Positions 17,415-26,467 are shown, counted from the first letter of the stretch. The stretch is DNA of 64,000 nt from Methylobacterium sp. E-045 (GCF_022829685.1 NZ_JAKSYE010000075.1:1-64000), one strand, 5' to 3'. Notes: generated by a model not told the origin, from the sequence alone. Numbers and translations: made by a program.

Positions 17415-19619
17415 ATGGATCGCGCCGTCCCCTACCCTCCCCCCGCTGCGGGGGAGGGTGCCTGCGGAGCAGGCAGGAGAGGGGGCGACCTCTCCGGACC
17501 ACGCGCTCCCCTCTCCCGACCCGCTTCGCGGGCCACCCTCCCCCGCAAAGGGGGGAGGGTTCTCGCGAGCGTCATCGCCCTCCTCATCCTCCTGCCCGCC
17601 CTGGCCCTCTGGCGCTTCGTCGCGACCCTCCCGCCCCTCGACCTGACCCAAGCCAACCTCCGCTCCACCGTCATCCTCGACCGCGAGAGCCATCTCCTGC
17701 GCCCCTTCGCCACCGCCGACGGGCGCTGGCGGCTGCCGGTGACGGCGGCGGAGGTCGATCCGCGCATGCTCGCCATGCTGAAGGCCTACGAGGACTGGCG
17801 CTTTGCCGACCATCACGGCATCGACCCCGCCGCGACCCTGCGCGCCGCCTGGCAATGGCTCCGTCACGGCCGGATCGTGTCGGGGGGCTCCACCCTGTCG
17901 ATGCAGGTGGCCCGCCTGGTCGAGCCGCGGCCCGAGCGCTCGCTCAGTGCCAAGCTCCGCCAGATGGTGCGGGCGGTCCAGCTGGAACGCAGGCTGGGGA
18001 AGGACGGCGTGCTCGATCTCTACCTCGCCCTCGCCCCCTATGGCGGTCCGGTGGAGGGGTTGCGGGCGGCGAGCTTCGCCTATTTCGGGCGGGAGCCGGC
18101 CCGGCTCTCCTTCGCCGAATCCGCCCTCCTCGTCGGCCTGCCGCAGGCGCCGGAGGCACGCCGGCCGGATCGTTTTCCCGCCCGTGCGCGGCAGGCGCGC
18201 GACCGGGTCCTCGACATCGCCGCGGCGCGCGGCGTCATCACGCCCGCCGAGGCGAAGGCCGCCAAGGCCGAACCGGTGCCGGACCAGCGAAAACCCTTCC
18301 CGATGCTGGCGGCCCATGCGGCGGAGGCGGCCATGGCCGCCGATCCCGTCGCGCGGGTCCAGCGCCTCAGCCTCGACGGGCGCCTTCAGGCGAGCCTCGA
18401 ACGGCTCACGGCCGAGCGCGCCGCCGCCATGGGGCCGGGCATCTCGGCGGCGATCCTCGCCATCGACAACCGCACCGGCGCGGTGATCGCCCAGGTGGGA
18501 AGCGCCGGCTATCTCGACGCCAGCCGTTCCGGCGCCATCGACATGACGGGGGCGATCCGCTCGCCTGGCTCCGCCCTGAAGCCGTTCATCTACGCACTGG
18601 CCTTCGAGAACGGCATTGCCCATCCCGAGACCCTCCTCGACGACCGGCCGGTGCGCTTCGCCGGCTCCTACGCGCCGGAGAATTTCGACCTCAGTTACCA
18701 GGGCACCGTCACGGCGCGGCGCGCCCTGCAGCTCTCCCTCAACGTGCCGGCGGTGGACCTGCTGGAGGCGGTGGGTGCCGCCCGCTTCATCGCCCGCCTG
18801 CGCGGCGCGGGAGCCCGGATCGACCTGCCGCGCGACACCGCGCCCGGCCTGCCCGTCGCCCTGGGCGGCCTGGGCATCACCCTCACCGACCTCGCGCGGC
18901 TGTTCTCCGGCCTCGCCCGGGGAGGCTCGGTTCCCGACCTGATCCGCCGCCTCGACGGGCCGGCCGCCCCGGCCCCGCCGGAGACGCGCGTCACCGAACC
19001 GGTGGCGGCGTGGTACGTCGCCGACACCCTGCGCGGGGCGCCGCCCCCCGAGAACGCGCTGCCGAACCGGATCGCGTTCAAGACCGGCACGTCCTACGGC
19101 TATCGCGACGCCCTGGCGGTGGGGTTCGACCGGCGGGTCACCATCGCGGTCTGGGTCGGGCGGCCGGACGGCAACGCCGTGCCGGGCCTCGTCGGGCGGG
19201 TGGTGGCTGCGCCGATCCTGTTCGACGCGTTCTCGCAGTTCGGCGGCGAGCCCGATTCCGTGCCGATGCCCCGCGACGCCCTGGTGACCACCACCGCCGG
19301 CCTGCCGCCGCCCCTGCGCCACATCCGCAGGGACGTGCCCAAGACCCTATCGGCGGCTCTCGGCTCGGCCCTCAAGATCGCCTACCCGCCGGACGGAGCC
19401 CGCATCGATCTCGGCCTCGCCGAGCCGGGCCCCCCACCGAGCCTCGCCCTCAAGGCGCTCGGCGGCGTGCCGCCCCTCACCTGGATGGTCAACAGCCTGC
19501 CCGTCGCCGAGAGCCCCCGGCGCCAGTCGGAATGGGCACCGGACGGCGCGGGCTTCGCCAGGATCTCGGTGATGGACGCATCGGGAGCCAGCGACAGCGT
19601 GGTGGTGAGGCTCGAGTGA
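17415..19619 (+). CDS. pbpC: penicillin-binding protein 1C
   Basis: A bifunctional murein synthase of 734 residues. After a membrane anchor (about residues 53-70) comes a GT51 glycosyltransferase with Glu126 in Y-E-D-W-R-F, G-G-S-T-L-S-M-Q, and R-K-type motifs. The transpeptidase domain has S386-A-L-K389, S-L-N and K556-T-G-T-S. A C-terminal BiPBP_C beta domain (about 650-734) is typical of PBP1C. It follows the alpha-2-macroglobulin gene by 4 bp. The first ~50 codons are a repetitive palindromic element (17433-17560) read as protein. No later ATG/GTG precedes the anchor, so this odd N-terminus is probably translated. Confidence 0.92.
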   Translation: MDRAVPYPPPAAGEGACGAGRRGGDLSGPRAPLSRPASRATLPRKGGRVLASVIALLILLPALALWRFVATLPPLDLTQANLRSTVILDRESHLLRPFATADGRWRLPVTAAEVDPRMLAMLKAYEDWRFADHHGIDPAATLRAAWQWLRHGRIVSGGSTLSMQVARLVEPRPERSLSAKLRQMVRAVQLERRLGKDGVLDLYLALAPYGGPVEGLRAASFAYFGREPARLSFAESALLVGLPQAPEARRPDRFPARARQARDRVLDIAAARGVITPAEAKAAKAEPVPDQRKPFPMLAAHAAEAAMAADPVARVQRLSLDGRLQASLERLTAERAAAMGPGISAAILAIDNRTGAVIAQVGSAGYLDASRSGAIDMTGAIRSPGSALKPFIYALAFENGIAHPETLLDDRPVRFAGSYAPENFDLSYQGTVTARRALQLSLNVPAVDLLEAVGAARFIARLRGAGARIDLPRDTAPGLPVALGGLGITLTDLARLFSGLARGGSVPDLIRRLDGPAAPAPPETRVTEPVAAWYVADTLRGAPPPENALPNRIAFKTGTSYGYRDALAVGFDRRVTIAVWVGRPDGNAVPGLVGRVVAAPILFDAFSQFGGEPDSVPMPRDALVTTTAGLPPPLRHIRRDVPKTLSAALGSALKIAYPPDGARIDLGLAEPGPPPSLALKALGGVPPLTWMVNSLPVAESPRRQSEWAPDGAGFARISVMDASGASDSVVVRLE
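17433..17560. repeat. REP-like palindromic element overlapping the pbpC 5' end
   Basis: A cluster of GC-rich inverted repeats. One ACCCTCCCCC/GGGGGAGGGT hairpin lies at 17433-17459 and another at 17535-17560. A GGAGAGGGG/CCCCTCTCC pair at 17476-17517 lies between them, with a CCCGCTTCGCGGG hairpin next to it. This is the layout of dispersed intergenic palindromes common in high-GC alphaproteobacteria. Here the element lies inside the reading frame of pbpC. Confidence 0.75.
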
Positions 19620-19636
19620 CGGGCCGGTCCTTCTCC

Positions 19637-20347
19637 CTACGCGGGCAGGACGACCACCTTCGTCTTCACCGGCGTCCGTGAATACAGGTGGATCATGTCC
19701 TGGCTGAGCAGGCCGACACAGCCGCTCGTGATGCCCGTGCCGATCGAGTCGGGCTCGCTCGAGGCGTAGATCGTGTAGAGCGTATAGGCGCCGTTCTGGT
19801 AGAGATGGAGGGTACGGGCACCCAGCGGGTTGTCGAGGCCGCCCGGCATGCCGCGGGCGTATTTGGCCGCCTCGGGCTGCCGCCGGATCATCTCCTTGGG
19901 CGGCGTCCAGGTCGCCCATTCGGACTTGCGACCGACATAGGCGTCACCGCTCCACAGGAACCCGGCGCGGCCGACATTGGCACCGTAGCGGGTGGCGGCC
20001 CCGTCCTCCTCGATGCGGTAGACATAGAAATTGCCGGGATCGACGATGATCGTGCCGGGCGCTTCCTTGGTCTCGTAGCGCACCGTCCGGCGATAGTATT
20101 TCGGGTCGATCTTCCTGATGTCGGTGGCCGGGATCGGGAACTTTTCGTCCGGCATCGGCCCGTAGATCGTCGCCGCCTCGGCGAGGATCAGACCGTCGGT
20201 CGTCGCGCAACCGGCCAGCCCCAGCGCGCCGAACCCGGCGGCCGAACCGGCCAGAAACGACCGGCGGCTGAGATGCCCCGTCCGGCGCCCGAGCCGGGCC
20301 ATCTCGTCCATTCCGCCGGCAGCGGCCTTCCCAGAGTCCATCGTCAT
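19637..20347 (-). CDS. YkuD-like (L,D-transpeptidase fold) Tat lipoprotein, atypical active site
   Basis: A 236-residue protein. The N-terminus combines a twin-arginine signal (S-R-R-S-F-L-A-G) with a lipobox (L-A-G-C), so it is probably exported folded and lipidated. The body matches alphaproteobacterial YkuD proteins (N-P-L-G-A-R-T-L-H-L, then E-P-x-S-I-G). The catalytic block keeps Cys210 in S-G-C, but the upstream I-H-G-T is replaced by I-Y-A-S and the Arg after Cys is Gly. L,D-transpeptidases crosslink peptidoglycan; whether this variant does is uncertain. ATG 20347 is preferred over the frame opening at 20437 because it starts just before the signal. It converges with pbpC, 17 bp apart. 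Confidence 0.8.
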   Translation of the reverse strand: MTMDSGKAAAGGMDEMARLGRRTGHLSRRSFLAGSAAGFGALGLAGCATTDGLILAEAATIYGPMPDEKFPIPATDIRKIDPKYYRRTVRYETKEAPGTIIVDPGNFYVYRIEEDGAATRYGANVGRAGFLWSGDAYVGRKSEWATWTPPKEMIRRQPEAAKYARGMPGGLDNPLGARTLHLYQNGAYTLYTIYASSEPDSIGTGITSGCVGLLSQDMIHLYSRTPVKTKVVVLPA

Positions 20348-20659
20348 GATACCGGACTTCCCTTGTCCTGCGGTCCGCCATGTCCCGTGGCCCGACGGCA
20401 CAACGCACCGGCGGACATCCGTCCAGCGGACTGCCAAGCTGAGTTAGCCGGTCCCCGACTTGGCTGGCAAGCTCGGCATTCCCTCTCCTTCCCTTCATTC
20501 CGTGTAAGCAGAAGGCGTTCCTACCAGGGTCAGTCTTCGCGCGTGCGACGCGTCACGCCGGAGGCGCGCGGATTCGAATGTCCTCCGTCTCGGCCAAGCT
20601 TCAACGCGGCCGGGTGATTCGATGGACGAAGGGGCGGCGGACATGAATGGGGATCGGAC
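20348..20659. other. 312-bp intergenic region with divergent promoters
   Basis: This region lies between the divergent YkuD-like and membrane-protein genes and should hold both promoters. Apart from short GC-rich self-complementary stretches around 20537-20570, I see no RNA gene, long repeat or convincing ORF. Confidence 0.4.
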
Positions 20660-21376
20660 ATGAGCGGCAGCATGGTCCCGGTGACCGCCCCCCTCACCGT
20701 CGCGGAAGCGGCGCTGGCCGACGTCGCTTCATCCCTCGCGCCGGCGGGCAAACTACGCCTGCCGCTGGCCCTCAAACTCGCCTATACGGCCTTCATGGCG
20801 GTGCTCGTGCCCGTCTACTGGACTTGGTACGGGCCGACCAACTTCCTCTACTTCTGCGACCTTGCGCTGATCCTCACCCTGGTCGGCATCTGGCGGGAGA
20901 GCCCGCTCCTCGTCTCCATGCCGGCGGTGGGCATCCTGGCGCCGCAGGTGCTGTGGGTGGCGGATTTCCTCGCCGAGCTCGTGGGCGTGCCGCTCACCGG
21001 CATGACCGCCTACATGGTCAAGGCCGAGAACCCGCTCTTCCTGCGCGCGCTCTCGCTGTTCCACGGCTGGTTGCCGTTCCTCCTCGTCTACCTGGTCTGG
21101 CGCCTCGGCTACGATCGGCGCGCCTGGGCGGCCTGGTCCGGCCTCGCCGTCGCCGTGCTGATGGTGTGCTTCGTCCTGATGCCCGGTCCGCGTCCGGATG
21201 CGGGGCTGGTCCCCGTCAACATCAACTACGTCTGGGGCATGAGCGACGCCGTTGCCCAGACGCTGATGCCGGCCTGGGCCTGGTTCGCGAGCCTTCTCGT
21301 CACCGTGCCGCTGGTCCTGTGCGGCACCACCCACCTCGTCCTGCGCCGGCTGATGCCGGCGCCGGTGGCGCGGTAG
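20660..21376 (+). CDS. polytopic membrane protein of unknown function
   Basis: A 238-residue protein with about six or seven predicted membrane helices starting near residue 38 (A-F-M-A-V-L-V-P-V-Y-W). It has aromatic-rich loops (W-T-W-Y-G-P-T-N-F-L-Y-F-C-D) and a conserved-looking N-I-N-Y-V-W-G motif near residue 188. I do not recognise a transporter or enzyme signature. ATG 20660 starts the frame after GGGGATCGGAC. It ends 6 bp from the convergent ssuA stop but has no evident functional link to it. Confidence 0.8.
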   Translation: MSGSMVPVTAPLTVAEAALADVASSLAPAGKLRLPLALKLAYTAFMAVLVPVYWTWYGPTNFLYFCDLALILTLVGIWRESPLLVSMPAVGILAPQVLWVADFLAELVGVPLTGMTAYMVKAENPLFLRALSLFHGWLPFLLVYLVWRLGYDRRAWAAWSGLAVAVLMVCFVLMPGPRPDAGLVPVNINYVWGMSDAVAQTLMPAWAWFASLLVTVPLVLCGTTHLVLRRLMPAPVAR

Positions 21377-21382
21377 AACCCG

Positions 21383-22357
21383 TCAGCTTCCGGACTTGCG
21401 CACGGCGTCGGACACCGTGATCGGCTTCGGCAGCAGGCCGAGGCGGTGGAACGTGTCGGCCACCTTCTGCTGGTCGGCGATGACCGCGGCGTCGAGGGGC
21501 GTCACGCCGTAGGTCAGGCGCTTGAGGGCTACGGTGAGGATCGGCGCCGGGATGCCGATGGCGGGGGCCAGTTCGGCGGCCACCGTGTCGGTATTGTCCT
21601 TCGCCCAGGCGTCGATCTCGCCGATCGCGGCGAGGGTGGTGTCGAGCGCCTCCTTGTTGGCGTCCGAGAATGGGCGCGTCGACAGGTAGAACTGGCGGTT
21701 CGGCACGATGTCGGTGCCGTTGACGAGAGTCCGCGCGCCGGTGGCCCGCTCGCCCGAGGCGAGGAAGGGGTCCCAGATCACCCAGGCATCCACGGCGCCG
21801 CGCGAGAACGCCGCGACCGCGTCGCCGGGCGCCAGGAAGACCGGCGTTACCGCCTCGTAGGGCACACCGGCCTTGGCCAGGGCCTCGACCAGGAAGTAAT
21901 GGACGTTGGAGCCCTTGTTCAGGGCGATCTTCTTGCCGCGCAGATCGGCGACGGTCTTGATCGGGCTGTCCGTGGCGACGAGGATCGCCTCGCCGAGCGG
22001 TGCCGCCGGCTCATGGGCGACGTAGAGGAAATCCGGGTTGTTGGCCTGCCCGAAGATCGGCGGGGCCTCGCCGGCCGAGCCGAGATCGATGGCCCCGGCA
22101 TTCAGCGCCTCCAGCAGCGGCGGCCCCGAGGGAAACTCGGCCCAGGTCACGCGGTAGCCCAGCGGCGCCAGCTTCTTCTCCAGGAGGCCCTTTCCCTTGA
22201 GCAGGACCAGCGTGCCGTATTTCTGGTAGCCGACCCGGATGACCTTGTCCTCGGCGCGCGTCAGCAGGGTGCCGAGGATCAGGAACGCCAGGGCGGTGAG
22301 GAAGGCCAGGGTCGTCTGCCTGGGCGGGGAGAGGGTGCGCGCGGTGGAACGGGGCAT
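21383..22357 (-). CDS. ssuA: aliphatic sulfonate ABC transporter substrate-binding protein
   Basis: A 324-residue periplasmic solute-binding protein. It has a signal sequence with hydrophobic core at about 17-33, then the family start I-R-V-G-Y-Q-K-Y-G-T-L and the binding motifs P-S-G-P-P-L-L-E-A-L and D-L-G-S-A-G-E-A-P-P. It captures alkanesulfonates for import by SsuBC. It is the last gene of the leftward msuE-ssuC-ssuB-ssuD-ssuA cluster. It is separated from ssuD by a 183-bp spacer carrying a strong hairpin, so it may have its own promoter or an altered expression level. Confidence 0.92.
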   Translation of the reverse strand: MPRSTARTLSPPRQTTLAFLTALAFLILGTLLTRAEDKVIRVGYQKYGTLVLLKGKGLLEKKLAPLGYRVTWAEFPSGPPLLEALNAGAIDLGSAGEAPPIFGQANNPDFLYVAHEPAAPLGEAILVATDSPIKTVADLRGKKIALNKGSNVHYFLVEALAKAGVPYEAVTPVFLAPGDAVAAFSRGAVDAWVIWDPFLASGERATGARTLVNGTDIVPNRQFYLSTRPFSDANKEALDTTLAAIGEIDAWAKDNTDTVAAELAPAIGIPAPILTVALKRLTYGVTPLDAAVIADQQKVADTFHRLGLLPKPITVSDAVRKSGS

Positions 22358-22426
22358 GGAATGTCCTCGTGCAGCGTCTGGAACGGATGTCCGGTGAGCC
22401 CCCCTCGCCCCGCTTGCGGGATGAGG

Positions 22427-22454
22427 ACCGGATGCACCTTGGTGTGCATCCGGT
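22427..22454. repeat. perfect 11-bp inverted repeat between ssuD and ssuA
   Basis: Arms ACCGGATGCAC (22427-22437) and GTGCATCCGGT (22444-22454) enclose the loop CTTGGT. There is no T-run on either side, so it is not a classical terminator. GC-rich partial palindromes surround it (about 22400-22420 and 22511-22530), so a REP-like element or an mRNA-processing hairpin in the operon is plausible. Confidence 0.8.
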
Positions 22455-22540
22455 GAGTGGAGGCGAAGTCGAAGCGAGGGTGACTCACCGTCGGCTGCCG
22501 CCTCGTGGCGCCGACGACGGGGTCGTCGCCCCCCTCTCCC

Positions 22541-23704
22541 TCAATGCGCCGCGATGCGGCGGCTGGGGACGATGTCATTGGCGATGACTTCGCCGAAGGG
22601 GCCGTTGTTGCGGGCGTTGCTCGGGGGGACGCCGGTGGTGGACCGCAGGGGAAGCTTCGGGAAGACCAGCTCGGCGAAGCGGTAGGCCTCCTCCAGATGC
22701 GGGTAGCCCGACAGGATGAAGCGGTCGATGCCGAGGTCGATGTATTCCTTCATCCGGTCGGCCACCTGATCGGCCGAGCCGACGAGCGCCGTACCGGCGC
22801 CACCGCGCACGAGGCCGACGCCGGCCCAGAGGTTGGGCGAGACTTCGAGCTTCGAGCGGTCGCCGCCATGCAGCGCCATCATCCGGCTCTGGCCCACGGA
22901 ATCCTGGCGCTTCAGGGTCGCCTGCGCCCGCGCGATGGTCTCGTCGTCGAGACGCGAGATCAGGTTCTCGGCCGCCGCCCAGGCCTCGCCTTCGGTCTCG
23001 CGGACGATGACGTGCAGACGGATGCCGTAGGAGAAGGTTTTTCCCTTCCGATCGGCGGCTTCCTTCGCCTTCGCGATCTTCTCCGCCACACCGGCGGGTG
23101 GCTCGCCCCAGGTCAGGTAGACCTCGCAATGCTCGGCCGCGACCTCGATGCCGGCCGGCGAGGAGCCGCCGAAGTACAGGGGCGGATAGGGTTTCTGGAC
23201 CGGCGGGAAGATGACCCGGCCGTCCTCCACCTTGAGATGCTTGCCTTCGTAGCTCACCGTCTCGCCGGACATGAGCCCGCGCCAGATGTGCAGGAACTCG
23301 TCGGTGACGACGTAGCGCTCGTCATGGTCGAGGAAGACGCCGTCGCCGCGCAGTTCCACCGGGTCGCCGCCGGTGACGACATTGATGAGCAGGCGCCCGT
23401 CCGAGATCCGGTCCAGGGTCGCGGCCATGCGCGCCGCCATGGACGGCTCCTGCAGGCCGGGACGGACCGCCACGAGGAAGCGCAGGCGCTTCGTCAGGGC
23501 GGCCAGGGCCGAGGCGATGACCCAGGAATCCTCGCAGGAGCGGCCGGTGGGCAGCAGCACGCCGTAATAGCCGAGCTCGTCGGCAGCCTGCGCGATCTGG
23601 CGGAGATAGGCCAGCGACACGTCGCGGGCCCCCTCCTGCGCGCCGAGGTAGCGGCCGTCGCCGTGGGTGGGGAGGAACCAGAGGACGTCGGTCTCTGCGG
23701 TCAT
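22541..23704 (-). CDS. ssuD: FMNH2-dependent alkanesulfonate monooxygenase
   Basis: A 387-residue luciferase-like flavin monooxygenase that cleaves alkanesulfonates to aldehyde and sulfite using reduced FMN from the partner reductase. The ATG at 23704 gives the conserved start [16 protein letters not shown]. Other hallmarks are G-R-S-C-E-D-S-W near residue 53, I-N-V-V-T-G-G-D-P near 108 and the C-terminal [10 protein letters not shown]. The frame extends upstream to 23764, but that part overlaps ssuB and lacks conservation. It lies between ssuB and ssuA. Confidence 0.95.
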   Translation of the reverse strand: MTAETDVLWFLPTHGDGRYLGAQEGARDVSLAYLRQIAQAADELGYYGVLLPTGRSCEDSWVIASALAALTKRLRFLVAVRPGLQEPSMAARMAATLDRISDGRLLINVVTGGDPVELRGDGVFLDHDERYVVTDEFLHIWRGLMSGETVSYEGKHLKVEDGRVIFPPVQKPYPPLYFGGSSPAGIEVAAEHCEVYLTWGEPPAGVAEKIAKAKEAADRKGKTFSYGIRLHVIVRETEGEAWAAAENLISRLDDETIARAQATLKRQDSVGQSRMMALHGGDRSKLEVSPNLWAGVGLVRGGAGTALVGSADQVADRMKEYIDLGIDRFILSGYPHLEEAYRFAELVFPKLPLRSTTGVPPSNARNNGPFGEVIANDIVPSRRIAAH

Positions 23705-23750
23705 GGGATGCTCCTGGGGTTGTGCCGGTGGGATCGCGCGCGTCCGGGGA

Positions 23751-24614
23751 TCAGACCGGGGCACGGTCCTTCAGCAGATGGTCGAGGATGCGGCCTTCCA
23801 GGCGCGCGAGTTCGGGGTCGCCGCGCCGGCGCGGGCGGGGCACGTCCACGGTCAGGTCGAGGGCGACGCGGCCCTCCTCGACAACGAGGATGCGGTCGGC
23901 CATGGCCGCCGCCTCGGCGACGTCGTGGGTGACGAGGATGGCGGTGAAGCCCTGGTTGCGCCAGATCCGCTCGATCATGTCCTGCATGTCGATGCGCGTC
24001 AGAGCGTCCAGTGCACCGAGGGGTTCGTCCAAGGCGAGCAGGCCCGGGCGGCTCACGAGGGCGCGCGCCAAGGCGACGCGCTGGCGCTGGCCGCCGGAAA
24101 GGGTCGCCGGCCAGTTGCCGGCCTTGTCGGTGAGGCCGACCTCGGACAGCACGCCGGCGGCCCGCTCGCGCCGTTCCTGGCGCCGCCCGGCCCCGCCGAG
24201 ACCCACGGCGACGTTGTCGACGACCCTGGCCCAGGGCAGCAGGCGCGGCTCCTGGAACATGATCCGCTTCGTGGCCGAGCGCGCGCCCTGGTTCTCGAGG
24301 TCGATCCGCCCGGAGCTCGGCTGTTCGAGCCCGAGGATCAGGCGCAGCAGGGTGCTCTTGCCGCAGCCCGAGCGGCCGACGATGGCCACGAACTGACCAG
24401 CCGGGATGTGGAGGTCGAGCCCCTCGATCACCCGATGGCCGTCGAAGGATTTCGACAGGCCGCGCAGGGTGACGGCGACCCCCGTACCCGTACCCGTACC
24501 CGTGCCCGTGGTGGGTGCGGGGCGCGTGGCTTGGCGGGCCTGGGGAACGACGGGAACCTCGCGGGGCGGCACGAGGGCGGCATCGGGCGCGCGCAGCAGG
24601 GTGGAGGCGGTCAT
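23751..24614 (-). CDS. ssuB: aliphatic sulfonate ABC transporter ATP-binding protein
   Basis: A 287-residue ATPase with Walker [10 protein letters not shown] near residue 80, a Q-loop [10 protein letters not shown] typical of nitrate/sulfonate/taurine transporters, signature L-S-G-G-Q-R-Q-R, Walker B L-L-A-L-D-E-P and an H-loop in V-T-H-D. It energises SsuC. The N-terminal ~45 residues are a low-complexity extension containing a Thr-Gly repeat (24481-24510). It lies 51 bp downstream of ssuC. Confidence 0.94.
   Translation of the reverse strand: MTASTLLRAPDAALVPPREVPVVPQARQATRPAPTTGTGTGTGTGVAVTLRGLSKSFDGHRVIEGLDLHIPAGQFVAIVGRSGCGKSTLLRLILGLEQPSSGRIDLENQGARSATKRIMFQEPRLLPWARVVDNVAVGLGGAGRRQERRERAAGVLSEVGLTDKAGNWPATLSGGQRQRVALARALVSRPGLLALDEPLGALDALTRIDMQDMIERIWRNQGFTAILVTHDVAEAAAMADRILVVEEGRVALDLTVDVPRPRRRGDPELARLEGRILDHLLKDRAPV
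24481..24510. repeat. hexanucleotide repeat encoding a Thr-Gly linker in ssuB
   Basis: Five tandem hexamers: three copies of CCCGTA followed by two copies of CCCGTG. On the coding strand they give alternating Thr-Gly just before the ATPase domain. Repeat number could vary by slippage without changing the frame. Confidence 0.85.
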
Positions 24615-24665
24615 GGACGTCGTCCGTGGGGTTGATGGAAGAACGGGGGCATGTCGCGAGGCCCC

Positions 24666-25454
24666 TCAGATGTTCCGGTAGGCCGGGTTCCAGGCGAGGA
24701 ACGAACGCTCCAGCAGCCGGGTCAGGGTGTCGGCGATCTTGCCGAGGAGGGCGTAGATGACGATGGCCAGCACCACCACGTCGACCAGCATGAACTCGCG
24801 CGCCTGCATCGCCATGTAGCCGAGGCCGGAGGAGGCCGAGATCGTCTCGGCGACGATGAGTGTCAGCCACATGATGCCGAGCGCATAGCGCAGGCCGACG
24901 AAGATCGAGGGCAGCGCGCCGGGCAGGACTACCCGCAGGAACAGGGTGGTGGGCGACATGCCGTAGACCCGGCCCATTTCCACCAGCTGCGGGTCCACCG
25001 AGCGGATGCCGTGGAGGGTGTTGGCGTAGATCGGGAAGAACACGCCGATGGCCACGAGGAAGAGCTTCGCCTCCTCGTCGATGCCGAACCACAGGATCAC
25101 CAGGGGGATCAGCGACAGGTGCGGGATGTTGCGCACCATCTGCAGGGTCGTGTCGGTAAGCTTCTCGGAGAGCTGCGACAGCCCGTTGGCGAGCCCGAGG
25201 GCGAAGCCGATGCTGCCGCCGATGAGGAAGCCGACGGCTGCGCGCAGGAAGCTGATCCAGAGATTGCTCCAGAGCTCGCCAGTCCGGCTCGCCTGCCAGC
25301 CGGCGGCGATCACGTCCGAGGGGGCGGGCATGAATCGGGTGGAGACGAGGCCGGTGGAGGCCGCCGCCTGCCAGCCGGCGATGATCGCCACCGGCACGAG
25401 CCAGGGCGTCAGGCGGCCGAGGATGTCGGAACCGAAGGTGCTCTGCCGTGACAT
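24666..25454 (-). CDS. ssuC: aliphatic sulfonate ABC transporter permease
   Basis: A 262-residue inner-membrane permease with six predicted helices of the BPD_transp_1 type. The cytoplasmic coupling loop E-M-G-R-V-Y-G-M-S-P-T-T-L-F appears near residue 160, followed by V-L-P-G-A-L-P-S-I-F-V-G-L-R. It forms the channel for SsuB and SsuA. ATG 25454 starts M-S-R-Q-S-T. It lies 165 bp downstream of the flavin reductase gene and 51 bp before ssuB, all in one direction. Confidence 0.94.
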   Translation of the reverse strand: MSRQSTFGSDILGRLTPWLVPVAIIAGWQAAASTGLVSTRFMPAPSDVIAAGWQASRTGELWSNLWISFLRAAVGFLIGGSIGFALGLANGLSQLSEKLTDTTLQMVRNIPHLSLIPLVILWFGIDEEAKLFLVAIGVFFPIYANTLHGIRSVDPQLVEMGRVYGMSPTTLFLRVVLPGALPSIFVGLRYALGIMWLTLIVAETISASSGLGYMAMQAREFMLVDVVVLAIVIYALLGKIADTLTRLLERSFLAWNPAYRNI

Positions 25455-25619
25455 GATCCAGCCCTTGCTGACTTATCCAATCGGCGGACACCCGCCGCCG
25501 CGCCGTCGCGCGGGCAGACGGTGATGAGGTCCGCTCACCACCGTCTGGATTCAGGCCTCGAGGCGATCGCCGACCTGGGCGTCTCCGGACCGCGTCCCCG
25601 ATGCGGCCGGCCGATTGGC

Positions 25620-26243
25620 CTATCGACTCGGGGCGGCGAAGGCGGCGGCCGGTGCCGTGTCATGGGAGGCGGCAGGCTTCGCCCGCGCCCCGAGCAGTGC
25701 CGCGAGCTGGCTCGCCGCGTCGGACACCCGCGCCCGCACGCCTTCGTCGGTGAGAACACCGTCGGAGAAATCCGCGTCGCTGCCATAGACGGAGGTCGGG
25801 ACGGTCTGCGCGCTGAAGAAGCCGAAGAGGGGGCGCAGGGAATGCTCGACGACGAGGGCATGACGCGCCCCCCCGCCCGTGGCCGAGAGCACGACCGGCT
25901 TACCCGCGAGCGCCGCCGGATCGACGAAGTCGAACAGATGCTTGAACAGGCCGGTATAGGCGCCCTTGTAGACCGGCGTCCCGACGATGAGCGCATCGGC
26001 GTTCTCGATCGCCTCCAGGATGCGCCGGGCCGGCAGCGAGAGCTGATCGCGCGACCAGGCCGCGCCAAGCCCGGTTCCTGCATCGACCACGTCGAACAGG
26101 CGGATGTCGGCGCGCAGCCGCGCGCCGGTCGCCTCGGCCACCGCCTCCACCAGCGCCCGCGTCTTGGAGGGACGCTGCAGGTTGGCGCTGAAGCCGACGA
26201 TGCGAGGAAGCGGGCCTGAAAAAGAGCTGCCTTGAAGAGACAT
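25620..26243 (-). CDS. msuE: NADPH-dependent FMN reductase, MsuE/SsuE type
   Basis: A 207-residue flavodoxin-fold reductase that would supply FMNH2 to SsuD. It has G-F-S-A-N-L-Q-R-P-S-K-T-R at the FMN phosphate loop, G-T-P-V-Y-K-G-A-Y-T-G-L-F-K-H-L-F-D near residue 90, and T-G-G-G-x-R-H-A-L near 122, all typical of MsuE. ATG 26243 is preferred over the frame start at 26309 because it opens the conserved domain. The C-terminal ~20 residues are Ala-rich and variable. It is the first gene of the sulfonate cluster, downstream of a 302-bp regulatory spacer with a near-perfect dyad. Confidence 0.88.
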   Translation of the reverse strand: MSLQGSSFSGPLPRIVGFSANLQRPSKTRALVEAVAEATGARLRADIRLFDVVDAGTGLGAAWSRDQLSLPARRILEAIENADALIVGTPVYKGAYTGLFKHLFDFVDPAALAGKPVVLSATGGGARHALVVEHSLRPLFGFFSAQTVPTSVYGSDADFSDGVLTDEGVRARVSDAASQLAALLGARAKPAASHDTAPAAAFAAPSR

Positions 26244-26446
26244 CGAGCGCCTACCGATCGGGTTCGGGAATGCGCCGGAGGCATCCATCCGAACGAGCCG
26301 TCCGGTCATGGAATGCCCCTCGGCATCGTTGCCGAACTGTGATCGCAGCGGCGATCCGGGTCAACGAAACGTGCTTTTAAAAGAACGGGACGTGGGAGAT
26401 TGGTCTTCGGTAAGACGTCTCCGTAGGAGATGAAACTTTCGACTTG

Positions 26447-26467
26447 GCAATTTCTTGCAGAAATTGC
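26447..26467. promoter_or_regulatory. 21-bp dyad upstream of msuE
   Basis: Arms GCAATTTCT and AGAAATTGC (9 bp, perfect) flank TGC in an AT-richer part of the 302-bp spacer (26244-26545) between the HD-GYP and msuE genes. The size and symmetry suit a dimeric regulator's operator. A 13-bp part of it recurs in reverse orientation upstream of phaB (50185-50197). The rest of the spacer has a small GTCTT/AAGAC hairpin near 26403-26416 and no ORF that I can support. Confidence 0.6.
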
